Shown piece after piece: positions 1 to 8,597 of a stretch of 64,000 nt of DNA. The DNA is taken from positions 102,255-166,254 of the forward strand of contig NZ_VEBF01000008.1 in the NCBI RefSeq assembly GCF_007676705.1, in the 5' to 3' direction. The position numbers and the translations under genes are program-made. How positions within the stretch are numbered: position 1 is the stretch's first letter; every line of letters begins with the position of its first letter. The notes beneath the pieces were generated by a model. The model saw nothing but the letters and a program-made list of their open reading frames with translations, did no database searches and was not told the DNA's origin. The DNA is from Paenibacillus xylanexedens (GTDB taxonomy: Bacteria > Bacillota > Bacilli > Paenibacillales > Paenibacillaceae).

Positions 1-1215
1 GTCATCTTTACCTCGATGATTGTGCTAGTCATCACGGTGCCGATTCTATTAATTGCGATTGGCCCCTTAGGGAATTACATGGGCATCTATCTGGAAATGG
101 GCACTTCTTGGCTCTTTGCCCATTCGGGTCCGTTAACCGGCATTATTCTTGGCGGCTTCATGCCTCTGATTGTTATGACGGGAATGCATTATGCGTTCTT
201 CCCAGGCACATTGCAGAATCTGAGCAAACTCGGATATGACGTACTTTTGCTGCCGATCAACCTGATAACCAATATGAGCCAGGCTGGTGCAGTCACGGCT
301 GTTTTCCTCAAGACCAAAGATAAAAGAATGAAATCCATTGCTTTATCCAGTGGTATATCCGCCTTGCTTGGCATTACTGAACCCGCACTGTACGGTGTCA
401 CCTTGAAGCTGAAAAAACCATTTTACGCTTCACTCATCGGTGGAGCAGCAGGGGGTGGATTTATTACCGCAGTGGGTCTGAAATGCTTCGGTTTTGCTGT
501 ACCAGGATTGCTTTCACTTCCGTTATACATTGGGCCGAATGGTGGCATGTCCAATTTCTGGTATGCATTAATCGGAATAGGCATCAGCTTTAGCGTTTCC
601 TTCGTGGTGACTTTGCTGCTCAAATGGGATGAGCCAAATACACGCAATTCCGCCATGTCCGACTCAACACAAACATTAACCGAACAGGAACAGGAGACAA
701 CCACTGCCTTTTCTCAAGAAATGGTGACATCTGTAACAGTACATTCCATTGAGGAAAAGAAAGGGGAGGTTTTCAGCCCGCTCATTGGTGAATTGGTGCC
801 GCTATCAGAGCTTCCGGATCAAACGTTTGCCGAGGAATTGACCGGGAAAGGTATTGCAATTCGTCCGCAGGATGGACGTGTTACAGCTCCTTTTGACGGA
901 ACCGTCACGTTGGTTGCCAAAAGTAAACATGCGATTATGCTGACCTCATCCAGTGGAATCGACATTCTCATTCATGTTGGACTAAACAGTGTGTCGCTCA
1001 AAGGGAAATATTTTGACGTGAAGGTTGTTGCCGGACAAGAAGTGAAGAAGGGTGATTTGCTTCTGGAATTTGATATGGATGGCATTCAGGGTGCGGGTAT
1101 TGATCTTGTGACACCAGTCATCGTAACCAATACGCCGGATTACCTCGATGTAGTACCAGTTCAGGTGAAGGGGGTGATTCCAATGAATGAATTGCTTCTC
1201 CTCACCGTTCGTTGA
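1..1215 (+). CDS. PTS beta-glucoside transporter, EIIC-EIIA C-terminal part (5' truncated by window)
   Basis: The reading frame is open from base 1, so only the last 404 residues are present; the EIIB domain and first membrane helices lie outside the window. The first ~200 residues are hydrophobic EIIC segments. A Ser/Thr/Glu-rich linker follows, then a Crr-like EIIA domain with the LIHVGLNSVSLKGKYF region carrying the phosphoryl-accepting His. This order matches the EIIBCA beta-glucoside permeases (BglP/BglF family), which import and 6-phosphorylate aryl- or alkyl-beta-glucosides at the membrane. A GH1 6-phospho-beta-glucosidase follows after 44 bases, the classic partner. Control by a LicT/BglG antiterminator is common in the family, but its leader would lie upstream of this window. 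Confidence 0.9.
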   Translation, partial: VIFTSMIVLVITVPILLIAIGPLGNYMGIYLEMGTSWLFAHSGPLTGIILGGFMPLIVMTGMHYAFFPGTLQNLSKLGYDVLLLPINLITNMSQAGAVTAVFLKTKDKRMKSIALSSGISALLGITEPALYGVTLKLKKPFYASLIGGAAGGGFITAVGLKCFGFAVPGLLSLPLYIGPNGGMSNFWYALIGIGISFSVSFVVTLLLKWDEPNTRNSAMSDSTQTLTEQEQETTTAFSQEMVTSVTVHSIEEKKGEVFSPLIGELVPLSELPDQTFAEELTGKGIAIRPQDGRVTAPFDGTVTLVAKSKHAIMLTSSSGIDILIHVGLNSVSLKGKYFDVKVVAGQEVKKGDLLLEFDMDGIQGAGIDLVTPVIVTNTPDYLDVVPVQVKGVIPMNELLLLTVR

Positions 1216-1259
1216 CAGCTTCATGAATATACCACATACAAAAAAGGAGAGAAAACAAC

Positions 1260-2726
1260 ATGACAAAAACGATTAAACACTCATTTCCTGAAGGATTTTT
1301 GTGGGGCGGAGCTACCGCTGCCAATCAGCTCGAAGGTGCATATGACGCAGACGGCAAAGGACTCTCTACCTCAGACATGGCTCCATTCGTTCCTCATGAG
1401 GAGCGCAATGGCAAGGATTTCACCTTCGACGTCGATTCTGTTCAATTGGAAGAATATCTGAGCGGTAACACAGACGTATATTTCCCGAAACGGAACGGCG
1501 TGGATTTCTACCACCGCTACAAAGAAGACATTGCCTTGTTTGCGGAGATGGGTTTCAAAGTGTTTCGTCTTTCGATCGCGTGGACACGGATCTTCCCGAC
1601 AGGAGAAGAAGCAGTTCCCAATGAAGCTGGTCTTGCCTTCTATGATAACGTGCTTGACGAACTCTTGAAATACGGCATTGAGCCGCTCGTAACGATCTCT
1701 CACTACGAGATGCCCGTAGAGTTAACCCGCAAATACAACGGCTGGGAAAGCCGCGAGATGATCGATCTGTATCTGAAATTTGCCAATACGCTGTTTGACC
1801 GTTACAAAGACAAAGTGAAATACTGGATTACCTTCAATGAAATGAATATGATGTTGACAAGTCTGTATACTGGCGGCGGCATTCTGGAAGATAAAATTAA
1901 GGGTACACCGGAGCAGGTAGCCTATCAGGCAACGCATCATCAATTTGTAGCAAGCTCACTGGCTGTCAAAAGTGGTAAAGAGAAGATGCCCAATGCTCAG
2001 ATTGGCTGCATGATCTGCCGTCTGGAAACGTATGCTGCTTCTAGTAAACCGGAAGATGTGTTGCAGACGATGAAGGAAGATCAGATGAACCTGTTCTACC
2101 CAGAGGTACAGGCACGGGGCGAATACCCATCCTATATGCAAAGATATTTTGAGGAAAATGGCATTGAACTGGTTAAAGCTCCTGAGGATGATGCCATTAT
2201 CCGGGACAATACCGTGGACTTTATTGCTTTCAGTTATTACATGACGTATATCGGAAAATATGACCCAAATGACAACAGCAACTCAGGTATGCTGGTAAGT
2301 CAGATCAAAAACCCTCATCTGAAAGCTACTGAATGGGGATGGCCTATCGATCCGATTGGTCTTCGCGTCGCGCTGAACCGATTGTATGATCGTTACCGGA
2401 TGCCGCTCTTCATCGTTGAGAACGGGATGGGAGCTATCGACACACCGGAAGAGGACGGGGCAGTGCATGACCCTTATCGCATCAATTACTTGCGCAGCCA
2501 CATTGAGCAGATGAAAGAAGCCGTCGCTGACGGCGTTGAATTGATGGGTTTCACTAGCTGGGGACCTATCGATATCATTAGCTGCTCCACTTCTGAAATG
2601 GGAAAACGTTATGGTTTCATTTATGTAGATCAAGACAATGCCGGCAATGGTTCGCTTGAAAGAACTCGCAAGGACTCCTTCCACTGGTTTAAACAAGTTA
2701 TCGAGTCCAATGGAGAGATTCTTTAA
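1260..2726 (+). CDS. 6-phospho-beta-glucosidase, GH1 family
   Basis: The 488-residue protein has the usual GH1 length and begins with the family pattern FPEGFLWGGATAANQLEG. The acid/base region is TFNEMN (residues ~190-195, a variant of TFNEP) and the nucleophile region is FIVENGMG near residue 386. The C-terminal pattern with Ser, Lys and Tyr in STSEMGKRYGF fits the phosphate-binding residues of 6-phospho enzymes rather than plain beta-glucosidases. It should hydrolyse phosphorylated beta-glucosides delivered by the PTS permease just upstream. An AAAAAAGGAGAG ribosome site precedes the ATG, and a strong terminator follows. The exact substrate among cellobiose-P, salicin-P and arbutin-P cannot be told. 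Confidence 0.93.
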   Translation: MTKTIKHSFPEGFLWGGATAANQLEGAYDADGKGLSTSDMAPFVPHEERNGKDFTFDVDSVQLEEYLSGNTDVYFPKRNGVDFYHRYKEDIALFAEMGFKVFRLSIAWTRIFPTGEEAVPNEAGLAFYDNVLDELLKYGIEPLVTISHYEMPVELTRKYNGWESREMIDLYLKFANTLFDRYKDKVKYWITFNEMNMMLTSLYTGGGILEDKIKGTPEQVAYQATHHQFVASSLAVKSGKEKMPNAQIGCMICRLETYAASSKPEDVLQTMKEDQMNLFYPEVQARGEYPSYMQRYFEENGIELVKAPEDDAIIRDNTVDFIAFSYYMTYIGKYDPNDNSNSGMLVSQIKNPHLKATEWGWPIDPIGLRVALNRLYDRYRMPLFIVENGMGAIDTPEEDGAVHDPYRINYLRSHIEQMKEAVADGVELMGFTSWGPIDIISCSTSEMGKRYGFIYVDQDNAGNGSLERTRKDSFHWFKQVIESNGEIL

Positions 2727-2749
2727 TAAATAAAACGTTTATCTCTTAC

Positions 2750-2775
2750 AAGCCGCCCTTCAGGGCGGTTTTTCA
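2750..2775 (+). terminator. Rho-independent terminator after the GH1 gene
   Basis: A GC-rich stem (AAGCCGCCC pairing with GGGCGGTTT) with a four-base loop runs into a T-rich tail. It ends the PTS/GH1 operon. Confidence 0.9.
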
Positions 2776-2834
2776 TGGTTTTTTTGGGATGAATTAGGTA
2801 TAATGGCGGTATTCAAACAAGAGGAGTGAATTCA

Positions 2835-2959
2835 ATGTCTAACAAGGTGATTGTGCTTTAGGTTCACAGAAGGATATTTGCGTTACAGGGATTCCTTTTG
2901 TGGACATTGCAGTGCGGGAAACCGTCCAAACAATGTTTACTGGAGGAGATTATTATTAA
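2835..2959 (+). pseudogene. Short frameshifted leader ORF before the kinase gene
   Basis: A GAGGAG site precedes an ATG at 2835 that reads only MSNKVIVL before a stop. Shifting frame at about 2858 opens a further ~33 codons (LGSQKDICVTGIPFVDIAVR onward) ending at TAA 2957-2959, inside a GGAGGAG-containing stretch at the start of the kinase reading frame. This could be a small gene with one frameshift or an upstream leader peptide coupled to the kinase. I recognise no family, and chance cannot be excluded. Confidence 0.3.
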
Positions 2960-4013
2960 TTTTAACGAAGCTGTTAACATCAGCAATACACATGTACTGA
3001 CGCTGGTACCCGAGCTGTTTCATCTGGAGGGTTACAATATTCAGCTTATTCCGCCTCATGAGGGTGGACGTAATGTCGTTTACACCTGTGAGCAAGAGGG
3101 AGTTGAATCGCTAATTCTCCGAGTGTCTTTTTTGCCTGACAGAAAGCGGGAAGATTACATTGCCGAACTGGAGTATGTCCGGTATTTATTTGAGCACGGT
3201 GCAAGTGTCTCGAATGTAGTCAGCTCGAAAAAGGGCCATCTGTTAGAAGAGATCACTTATGATGAGCATACGTTCTTTATCTGTATGTTTGTGAAGGCCA
3301 CAGGGAAGTTGCTGGTAGAAAACCATTATCAGTACCGTGAAGGGGTCCCACTTAGCGAATACTATTATAATAGCGGAAAAGTTCTGGGCAGAATGCATCA
3401 ATTATCGAAAGGGTACACTCCCGTGCATCGCCGGCATCATTTGATTGACAATTACAGCGGTGAATATATCGATAACCTGGTACCTGAATCATTCCCTCTG
3501 CTTAAGGAGAAGATGGTTGAGCTTCTGAATACCTTACAAGGTTTGGATACAAACCAAGAGATATTCGGCATGATTCATTTCGATTATAATGACGGGAATT
3601 ACTCGATCGATTTTGATACCGGTCAGATCACCGTGTATGATTTTGATAATTCATGCTTCGGTTGGTATATGTATGATCTGGCAGATCTATGGACACACGG
3701 CGTCGGCTGGATTCAATTTGAGCCGGATGCGGATAAACGCAAACAGTTCATGGATGACTATTTCCAAACCGCCCTCGCTGGATATACTTCCGAAACCAAG
3801 ATCGAAGATTCGATGCTGGAGAAGCTGCCTTTATTTATTCAAGTCACTCTCTTGGAGAATATTCTAGGTCAATTTGAGGAAAAGCAGCGTGCTGGCGAAG
3901 AACCGGAAGCTGACGAAGAACTGTTGTATCTCATTAAATGTCTGGAAGAGGATATACCGTACAAAGGATTTTTCCATGAGATGTATTCCACTGAAGACAA
4001 AACCAAACCCTGA
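2898..4013 (+). CDS. Aminoglycoside phosphotransferase-fold (APH family) kinase, substrate unknown
   Basis: Brenner's catalytic motif HFDYNDGN (around residue 230) and the metal-binding DFDNS motif shortly after define the APH/choline kinase fold, and the ~350-residue length fits. The N-terminal region has the glycine-rich GGRNVVYTC strand pair. These enzymes phosphorylate small hydroxyl compounds such as sugars, amino alcohols, homoserine or antibiotics; nothing here fixes the substrate. The start is uncertain. The frame has no early ATG or GTG. TTG 2898 has a weak AGGGA site, while a strong GGAGGAG at 2942-2948 sits 6 bases before an in-frame ATT at 2955, giving a 352-residue product. A terminator hairpin at 4039-4070 follows. 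Confidence 0.75.
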   Translation: MWTLQCGKPSKQCLLEEIIINFNEAVNISNTHVLTLVPELFHLEGYNIQLIPPHEGGRNVVYTCEQEGVESLILRVSFLPDRKREDYIAELEYVRYLFEHGASVSNVVSSKKGHLLEEITYDEHTFFICMFVKATGKLLVENHYQYREGVPLSEYYYNSGKVLGRMHQLSKGYTPVHRRHHLIDNYSGEYIDNLVPESFPLLKEKMVELLNTLQGLDTNQEIFGMIHFDYNDGNYSIDFDTGQITVYDFDNSCFGWYMYDLADLWTHGVGWIQFEPDADKRKQFMDDYFQTALAGYTSETKIEDSMLEKLPLFIQVTLLENILGQFEEKQRAGEEPEADEELLYLIKCLEEDIPYKGFFHEMYSTEDKTKP

Positions 4014-4038
4014 ATAACCAAGGATTCATCGAGTGTGG

Positions 4039-4073
4039 AGGCAGCCGGATCGACCGGTTGCCTCTTTGTTTGT
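4039..4073 (+). terminator. Terminator hairpin after the APH-fold kinase
   Basis: AGGCAGCCGG pairs with CCGGTTGCCT around a short ATCGA loop, followed by CTTTGTTTGT. The T tract is interrupted, so efficiency is uncertain. Confidence 0.65.
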
Positions 4074-4080
4074 CTGCATG

Positions 4081-4911
4081 TTATTCAAATTTGGAAGGAG
4101 GCACGTTGTAAAATTTTTTGAATGCTTTGGAGAACGTAAAGGGATCGGGATAACCCAGAAATCCGGCAATTTGCTGAATCGTATATTTTTTCTCGTACAG
4201 ATAGTCTCTGGCCCGGTTCATTTTGATCTGATTGATGTACTGCCCCGGTGTAATACCCAGAATTTTCTTGAACAAAGAAATAAAATATTTCTCTGAGACG
4301 CCGGCAATGTCTGCAAGCTCATTAACTCGGATGGCACGATGGAGATTCGCATCCACGTAGGGAAACACATTCTGAAGAACCTCCAAACTTCCTTCGATTT
4401 TCCTCAGTTTTCGGTCTTTCAGAAACACACCATGATACAGGCCTTGCCTGTATAATTCAAAAATTTTGGCGATGACGAGAAGCAGAGAGGCTTTCAAGTA
4501 AAGTGGACTTCCGGAAGCACCGCTACTCTGCTTGAACCTTCGATAGGACGAAGTGAACAGCGTTGATTCCTCTTGAATCAGATTGCCAGATACAATGCCA
4601 GGGAGTTGAAACTCGCCGAGAATTCGCTTTTGCTCAGCGATGCTGAAATCAAAATGCATGTATATGAATCGGCACAACTCTCCTGTCGTGGAAGCAGTGT
4701 AGGGCATATCCGGATAAAAAAACACCACGTCACCCGGTTCTGCCTTATGCTCGATTCCATCGATGGTAATCTGCACGGAGCCTGCTGTAATGAACCACAG
4801 ATCATAATCGGAATGAGACTTGTGTTCCGTCCAAGTGCTGTCGTGCGTTTGTTCCAAATAAGAGCTCATGCGAAGTGTGATATACTCCGAAAGTTCATCG
4901 ATTATACTCAT
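4081..4911 (-). CDS. AraC-family transcriptional regulator with N-terminal cupin
   Basis: The N-terminal ~110 residues form a cupin-like sugar-sensing domain (VQITIDGIEHKAEPGDVVFF). The C-terminal ~100 residues carry two helix-turn-helix units, including LADIAGVSEKYFISLFKK and IQQIAGFLGYPDPFTFSKAFKK, ending in NVPPSKFE. This is the AraC/XylS layout of carbohydrate regulators. It is divergent from the GH4 glycosidase gene and probably controls it in response to a galactoside- or galacturonide-type sugar. ATG 4911 was chosen because CAGGA lies 8-9 bases upstream; ATG 4932 would add seven residues, with its nearest purine-rich site about 14 bases away. Confidence 0.88.
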   Translation of the reverse strand: MSIIDELSEYITLRMSSYLEQTHDSTWTEHKSHSDYDLWFITAGSVQITIDGIEHKAEPGDVVFFYPDMPYTASTTGELCRFIYMHFDFSIAEQKRILGEFQLPGIVSGNLIQEESTLFTSSYRRFKQSSGASGSPLYLKASLLLVIAKIFELYRQGLYHGVFLKDRKLRKIEGSLEVLQNVFPYVDANLHRAIRVNELADIAGVSEKYFISLFKKILGITPGQYINQIKMNRARDYLYEKKYTIQQIAGFLGYPDPFTFSKAFKKFYNVPPSKFE

Positions 4912-5071
4912 ATTCACAGTTCCTGCATGCATCTAATCCAAACCATTCCTCTCTACTTTATGACATCCTTTATATTTTACTATCATAACAAAGGTTTTTC
5001 TTCTTGTTAATCATCGTACTATATGACATGTATTGAAAACTATCACACATTCCGATTCCAGCCCACTCACC

Positions 5072-5077
5072 TATAAT
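5072..5077 (+). promoter_or_regulatory. Candidate -10 element of the GH4 gene
   Basis: A perfect TATAAT lies 32 bases before the GH4 ATG in the space shared with the divergent AraC gene. No convincing -35 is seen at the right distance, as expected for an activator-dependent promoter. Confidence 0.4.
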
Positions 5078-5108
5078 GAACTTATATCGTTACGAGGAGG
5101 GGTTATTG

Positions 5109-6515
5109 ATGAATGCTACAAGTACACAGCATCCAAAGGTAGTCGTTATTGGGGCGGGCAGCCTGTTTTTTGGTCGTCAGTCCATCTGGCAGATGGTTCA
5201 CTCCCCATATTTGAATCAGGGAACGTTGGCTTTGGTGGATACGGACGAGGAACGGCTCTCGAAAATGGTAACACTAGCGGAAATGGTCGCCAAGGAGAAC
5301 AACGTATCCCTAAAGATTGAGGGTTCAGTGGACCGCAGACAGGTACTTCCGGGAGCCGACTTCGTTGTGCTCAGCTTTGCGGAAGAATCGGTGAAATATC
5401 GGGGCATCGACTGCCAGGTTTCTCTAAAGTATGGAATTCGCATGTGTTCTGGCGATACGATTGGCCCGGGCGGAATCTTTCGCGCGATGCGGGAACTGCC
5501 AGTTATTATGGAATGCGCCAAAGACATTGAGGAGTTGTGTCCGGATGCTTGGGTGATCAATTATATTAACCCGTCTACCGTTCATGGCATCGCATTACAT
5601 CGATATGCTCCGAAGCTTAAATCGTTTGCGCTGTGCGATAGTCATCATATGCCGCATAAGAAAGCCTATTATGCCGTACGAGCCGGAATCATCGAAAATA
5701 CAAGCCAGTTCACCGCAGAAATAGACCAGAAATTCGATTTTCGCATCGCTGGTGTCAATCATTTCACTTGGCTGCTCAAAGCCGAGTATGAAGAAAAAAA
5801 TGTGATGCCCACCATCGCAGAAGCCATGCGCAAGATGGCAGGTGAGGAGAATAACGGCGGCGATCGCGGCGCAAAAGCTCTGTATAACGATGCGATTACC
5901 TACGAACTGTATGACATTTTCGGAATCATTCCCACTTGCACTGCGCATACGAAGGAATACGTTCGGTACTGGCAGGGTCTTGGCAAAACTTCGGATACCA
6001 TTCCGCCGTTATCGATCTGGGAGACAGAGGACAGGTATCAGCGTCACGATGAGATGTGGCAGCAGGTCGATGACTTCCTTACAGGAAACATCCCGATTGC
6101 CGATTACATGAGCACCTTCGGACCGGATCATGCAACCGATATCATTGAGAACATGGTGGGGAACTTGGGCAAAAAATTCTTCATCAATACGCTCAATCAA
6201 GGCGCCGTAACTAATATGAATACCGATTCGTTCTTGGAACTACTGTGTGATGTTGATATGGATGGGGTGAAGCCAATCCATGTAGGCGAGATGCCGCGCG
6301 GAATTAGAGGTATGCAAGAACTGGTACTGGATACGCATGAGCTTACGGTTGAAGCTGTTCTGGAACAGAGCTACGAGAAGCTGAGAAGGGCGATGCTCAC
6401 TGACCCGCTCGTGAGTTCCATCAGTGACGCGGACAAGATCATCCATGAATTGTTGGAACTGGAGCGTAAGATGATTCCGGACGTTTGGTACAAGGACAGA
6501 CTGCAGTATAGCTAA
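5109..6515 (+). CDS. GH4 family glycosidase (alpha-galactosidase / alpha-galacturonidase type)
   Basis: The N-terminal Rossmann motif VVVIGAGSLFFGR binds NAD, and DTIGPGGIFRAMRELP, NYINPS, CDSHHMPH (metal-binding Cys) and AGVNHFTW (metal-binding His) are GH4 hallmarks. GH4 enzymes cleave through an NAD- and Mn-dependent oxidation/elimination rather than the usual acid/base route. The 468-residue length is typical. The sequence is closer to the MelA/LplD side of the family (alpha-galactoside, alpha-galacturonide) than to 6-phospho-glycosidases, but the substrate is inferred only. ATG 5109 follows a strong GAGGAGGGG site; the longer in-frame start at 5076 overlaps the candidate -10 element. The divergent AraC gene is the likely regulator. 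Confidence 0.87.
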   Translation: MNATSTQHPKVVVIGAGSLFFGRQSIWQMVHSPYLNQGTLALVDTDEERLSKMVTLAEMVAKENNVSLKIEGSVDRRQVLPGADFVVLSFAEESVKYRGIDCQVSLKYGIRMCSGDTIGPGGIFRAMRELPVIMECAKDIEELCPDAWVINYINPSTVHGIALHRYAPKLKSFALCDSHHMPHKKAYYAVRAGIIENTSQFTAEIDQKFDFRIAGVNHFTWLLKAEYEEKNVMPTIAEAMRKMAGEENNGGDRGAKALYNDAITYELYDIFGIIPTCTAHTKEYVRYWQGLGKTSDTIPPLSIWETEDRYQRHDEMWQQVDDFLTGNIPIADYMSTFGPDHATDIIENMVGNLGKKFFINTLNQGAVTNMNTDSFLELLCDVDMDGVKPIHVGEMPRGIRGMQELVLDTHELTVEAVLEQSYEKLRRAMLTDPLVSSISDADKIIHELLELERKMIPDVWYKDRLQYS

Positions 6516-6526
6516 GTACGATAACG

Positions 6527-6578
6527 ACAAAAGACCATGTCGGTTCCTTCCAAGGAACTAACCTGGTCTTTGTTTTTA
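6527..6578 (+). terminator. Terminator after the GH4 gene
   Basis: CAAAAGACCA pairs with TGGTCTTTG, with an inner GGTTCCTT/AAGGAACT stem, followed by TTTTT. The T-run is on the plus side, and the site lies between convergent genes. Confidence 0.8.
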
Positions 6579-6602
6579 TCGTTTGTCATGTATAAAGAAA
6601 TC

Positions 6603-7490
6603 CTATTCCACTTTAAACAAGCCAGCATGGTCTTCATAATACGAAGTAATAAAATTACGAAATTCTCCAACAGCAGGAGATAACCATTTTTGTTTGACCC
6701 AGGAGAGGCTAATGGGATATATAGCTGAATTATCAGCAATCTTTACATAACGTAACCCCAGTTTTCTACATACGGAGATCGGAATTAATGCAACACCCTG
6801 ATTAAGCCTGATAATTTCAAGCAGCGTATGCGAATCGACCTCGAATGCAAGATTGGGAAGGAAGCCTGCTTTTTCACAGAGCATGGTGGTAAACCGGCTG
6901 TACTCCTTATTATCCGCAAGTGATATAAAGGGTTCGCTAGCAATGACACTTAATGAAATACTTGACTCTTCGACGTATGGATGATTTGCGGGCACAACCA
7001 GAACAATATCCTCCTCGACAAGGACAACACTCTCAATCTCCTCATCTTGAATCGGATGCCCCGTAATGCCCAAATGCATGTCGCCTTTCTTCAAACCTGT
7101 AATAATTTCACTACGGGTCCCAATGCCTTGATGAAGCTTGGTTTCGGGGGAACCGTTAATGTAGTCACTAATGAGGCCTGTGAGGAATCGGGTATTCGTA
7201 ATCGAGATTCGGATTGTATGGGAGATTTGCTGTTCCTCCGCTTTAATTTCCATCTCCGCATTTTCAATTTCAATAAAAATCCGGTTTACGTGCTTCAATA
7301 GGATCTCACCTGAGGGGTTCAATTGAATATTTCGTCCTCTCCTATGAAATAGAGGAGTACCCAGTTCATCCTCAAGTCTTTTAATCGTCAAGCTTAGGGA
7401 AGGTTGAGCAATATTCAATTGTGCAGCTGCCTTGGAGATATGTTCAGTATAGGCAACAGTCTGAAAATATTTGAGCTGAAGCAATTCCAT
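6603..7490 (-). CDS. LysR-family transcriptional regulator
   Basis: The N-terminus is a classic LysR winged helix (MELLQLKYFQTVAYTEHISK, then AAQLNIAQPSLSLTIKRLE). The remaining ~200 residues match the two-lobed effector-binding domain. The length of 295 is standard. ATG 7490 has AAGGAG nine bases upstream. It is divergent from the acetoacetate decarboxylase/ketopantoate reductase pair and is their most likely regulator. The 346-base intergenic region holds AT-rich sequence next to this gene and a 193-bp palindromic repeat next to the decarboxylase, so the repeat lies between any LysR operator and its target. Confidence 0.9.
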   Translation of the reverse strand: MELLQLKYFQTVAYTEHISKAAAQLNIAQPSLSLTIKRLEDELGTPLFHRRGRNIQLNPSGEILLKHVNRIFIEIENAEMEIKAEEQQISHTIRISITNTRFLTGLISDYINGSPETKLHQGIGTRSEIITGLKKGDMHLGITGHPIQDEEIESVVLVEEDIVLVVPANHPYVEESSISLSVIASEPFISLADNKEYSRFTTMLCEKAGFLPNLAFEVDSHTLLEIIRLNQGVALIPISVCRKLGLRYVKIADNSAIYPISLSWVKQKWLSPAVGEFRNFITSYYEDHAGLFKVE

Positions 7491-7616
7491 TCATTTGCAC
7501 TCCTTATTTATTTGGATAAATATATATAGTACTTATTATGTATTATATTAAATTTAAATATTGATGTAGAATTTTTTTATGAGATACAGATCAAATTTTG
7601 AATTGCAAAAACCTGA

Positions 7617-7809
7617 CTATATAAGTTGAACTAATTATTTACACAATAACGGAGAGGAAAGAAAAAACCTGAAAAAGCAAAGCGTTCGCCTTTATCACCG
7701 GATTTTCCCCTTTAGAAGGGGAATCGAAAAATCTGGGGATAACAGCGATTGGAAGGTTGTTCTGTCATCGTAGTGTCAGTGTAAATAATCCTTAGTTCAA
7801 CTTATATAG
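7617..7809. repeat. 193-bp palindromic interspersed repeat, copy A
   Basis: The element is bounded by perfect 18-bp inverted ends (CTATATAAGTTGAACTAA at 7617-7634 and its complement at 7792-7809). Inside them TTATTTACAC pairs with GTGTAAATAA. A central hairpin CCGGATTTT/AAAATCTGG and the conserved GGAAGGTTGTTCTGTCATCG block complete it. A second copy of almost identical length occurs at 46062-46253. No ORF of note is present. It resembles a non-autonomous MITE, or a structured RNA spread as a repeat. It lies 27 bases before the decarboxylase start codon and would be in that gene's 5' leader if transcription begins near the LysR side. Confidence 0.85.
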
Positions 7810-7836
7810 AACCAAAACATAAGGTAGGTGTCTTTG

Positions 7837-8583
7837 ATGAAAATCGATGTGAATAACATAGCTAAAAATCTGAATACACCCCTAACGGCTCCCGCATACC
7901 CGATGCCACCGTACAAATTCGTGAATCGTGAATACTTGAATATTATTTACCGAACTGATGAAAAAGCGTTGCGAGCAGCCGTACCAGAACCTCTCGAAAT
8001 TACGGAACCTTTGGTTAAATTCGAAGTGATGTGGATGCCAGATGTTTCTGGACTGGGTGCATATACAGAAGCTGGACAAGTCATTCCTGTGCAATTCAAT
8101 GGGGAGGAAGGCGATTATGTGCATTCGATGTACGTAGACAATTTCCCCGCGATTGCGAGTGGTCGAGAGCTCACCGCCTATCCGAAAAAGCTGGGCGCAC
8201 CCAAGTTGTATACCGATTCAGATACACTTGTTGGCACACTTGATTATGGAACGCTGCGTGTAGCCACGGCAACGATGGGATATAAACATGTGGAGATGGA
8301 TAAAGAGTTCGCCAAACGTGAAATATGCCGACCTAATTTTATGATTAAGATGGCTACCGACTATACCGGGAATTTAAGAATATGTGATCTGATCCGTACT
8401 CAAATTACGGACATCGAAGTGAAGGAAGCTTGGACAGGACCTGCCCGACTTCAACTGTTCGAACATGCGTTGGCACCTCTTGCAGATCTGCCTGTGTTGG
8501 AAGTGGTGTCCGCTTCTCATATCCTTACCAACCTAACCTTAAACGCTGCACAACCTGTATATAACTACCTGGAAGAAAAATAA
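7837..8583 (+). CDS. Acetoacetate decarboxylase family protein
   Basis: The protein has the family's ~248-residue length. The Schiff-base region is recognisable as AYPKKLGAPK, where one lysine would attack the keto group of acetoacetate to release CO2 and acetone. The N-terminal PPYKFVNREYLNIIYRTDEK and the ...KFEVMWMPD segment also fit. ATG 7837 was chosen because GTAGGTG ends six bases before it; a GTG at 7828 in the same frame overlaps that site. It forms an operon with the ketopantoate-reductase-like gene 14 bases downstream. Several relatives are not true acetoacetate decarboxylases, so the substrate is uncertain. Confidence 0.85.
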   Translation: MKIDVNNIAKNLNTPLTAPAYPMPPYKFVNREYLNIIYRTDEKALRAAVPEPLEITEPLVKFEVMWMPDVSGLGAYTEAGQVIPVQFNGEEGDYVHSMYVDNFPAIASGRELTAYPKKLGAPKLYTDSDTLVGTLDYGTLRVATATMGYKHVEMDKEFAKREICRPNFMIKMATDYTGNLRICDLIRTQITDIEVKEAWTGPARLQLFEHALAPLADLPVLEVVSASHILTNLTLNAAQPVYNYLEEK

Positions 8584-8597
8584 GGAGGAAAAATAAA

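Noticed and set aside
4033..4296. Plus-strand ORF overlapping the end of the AraC gene
   Set aside because: It is the reverse-frame shadow of the AraC DNA-binding domain and covers the kinase terminator.
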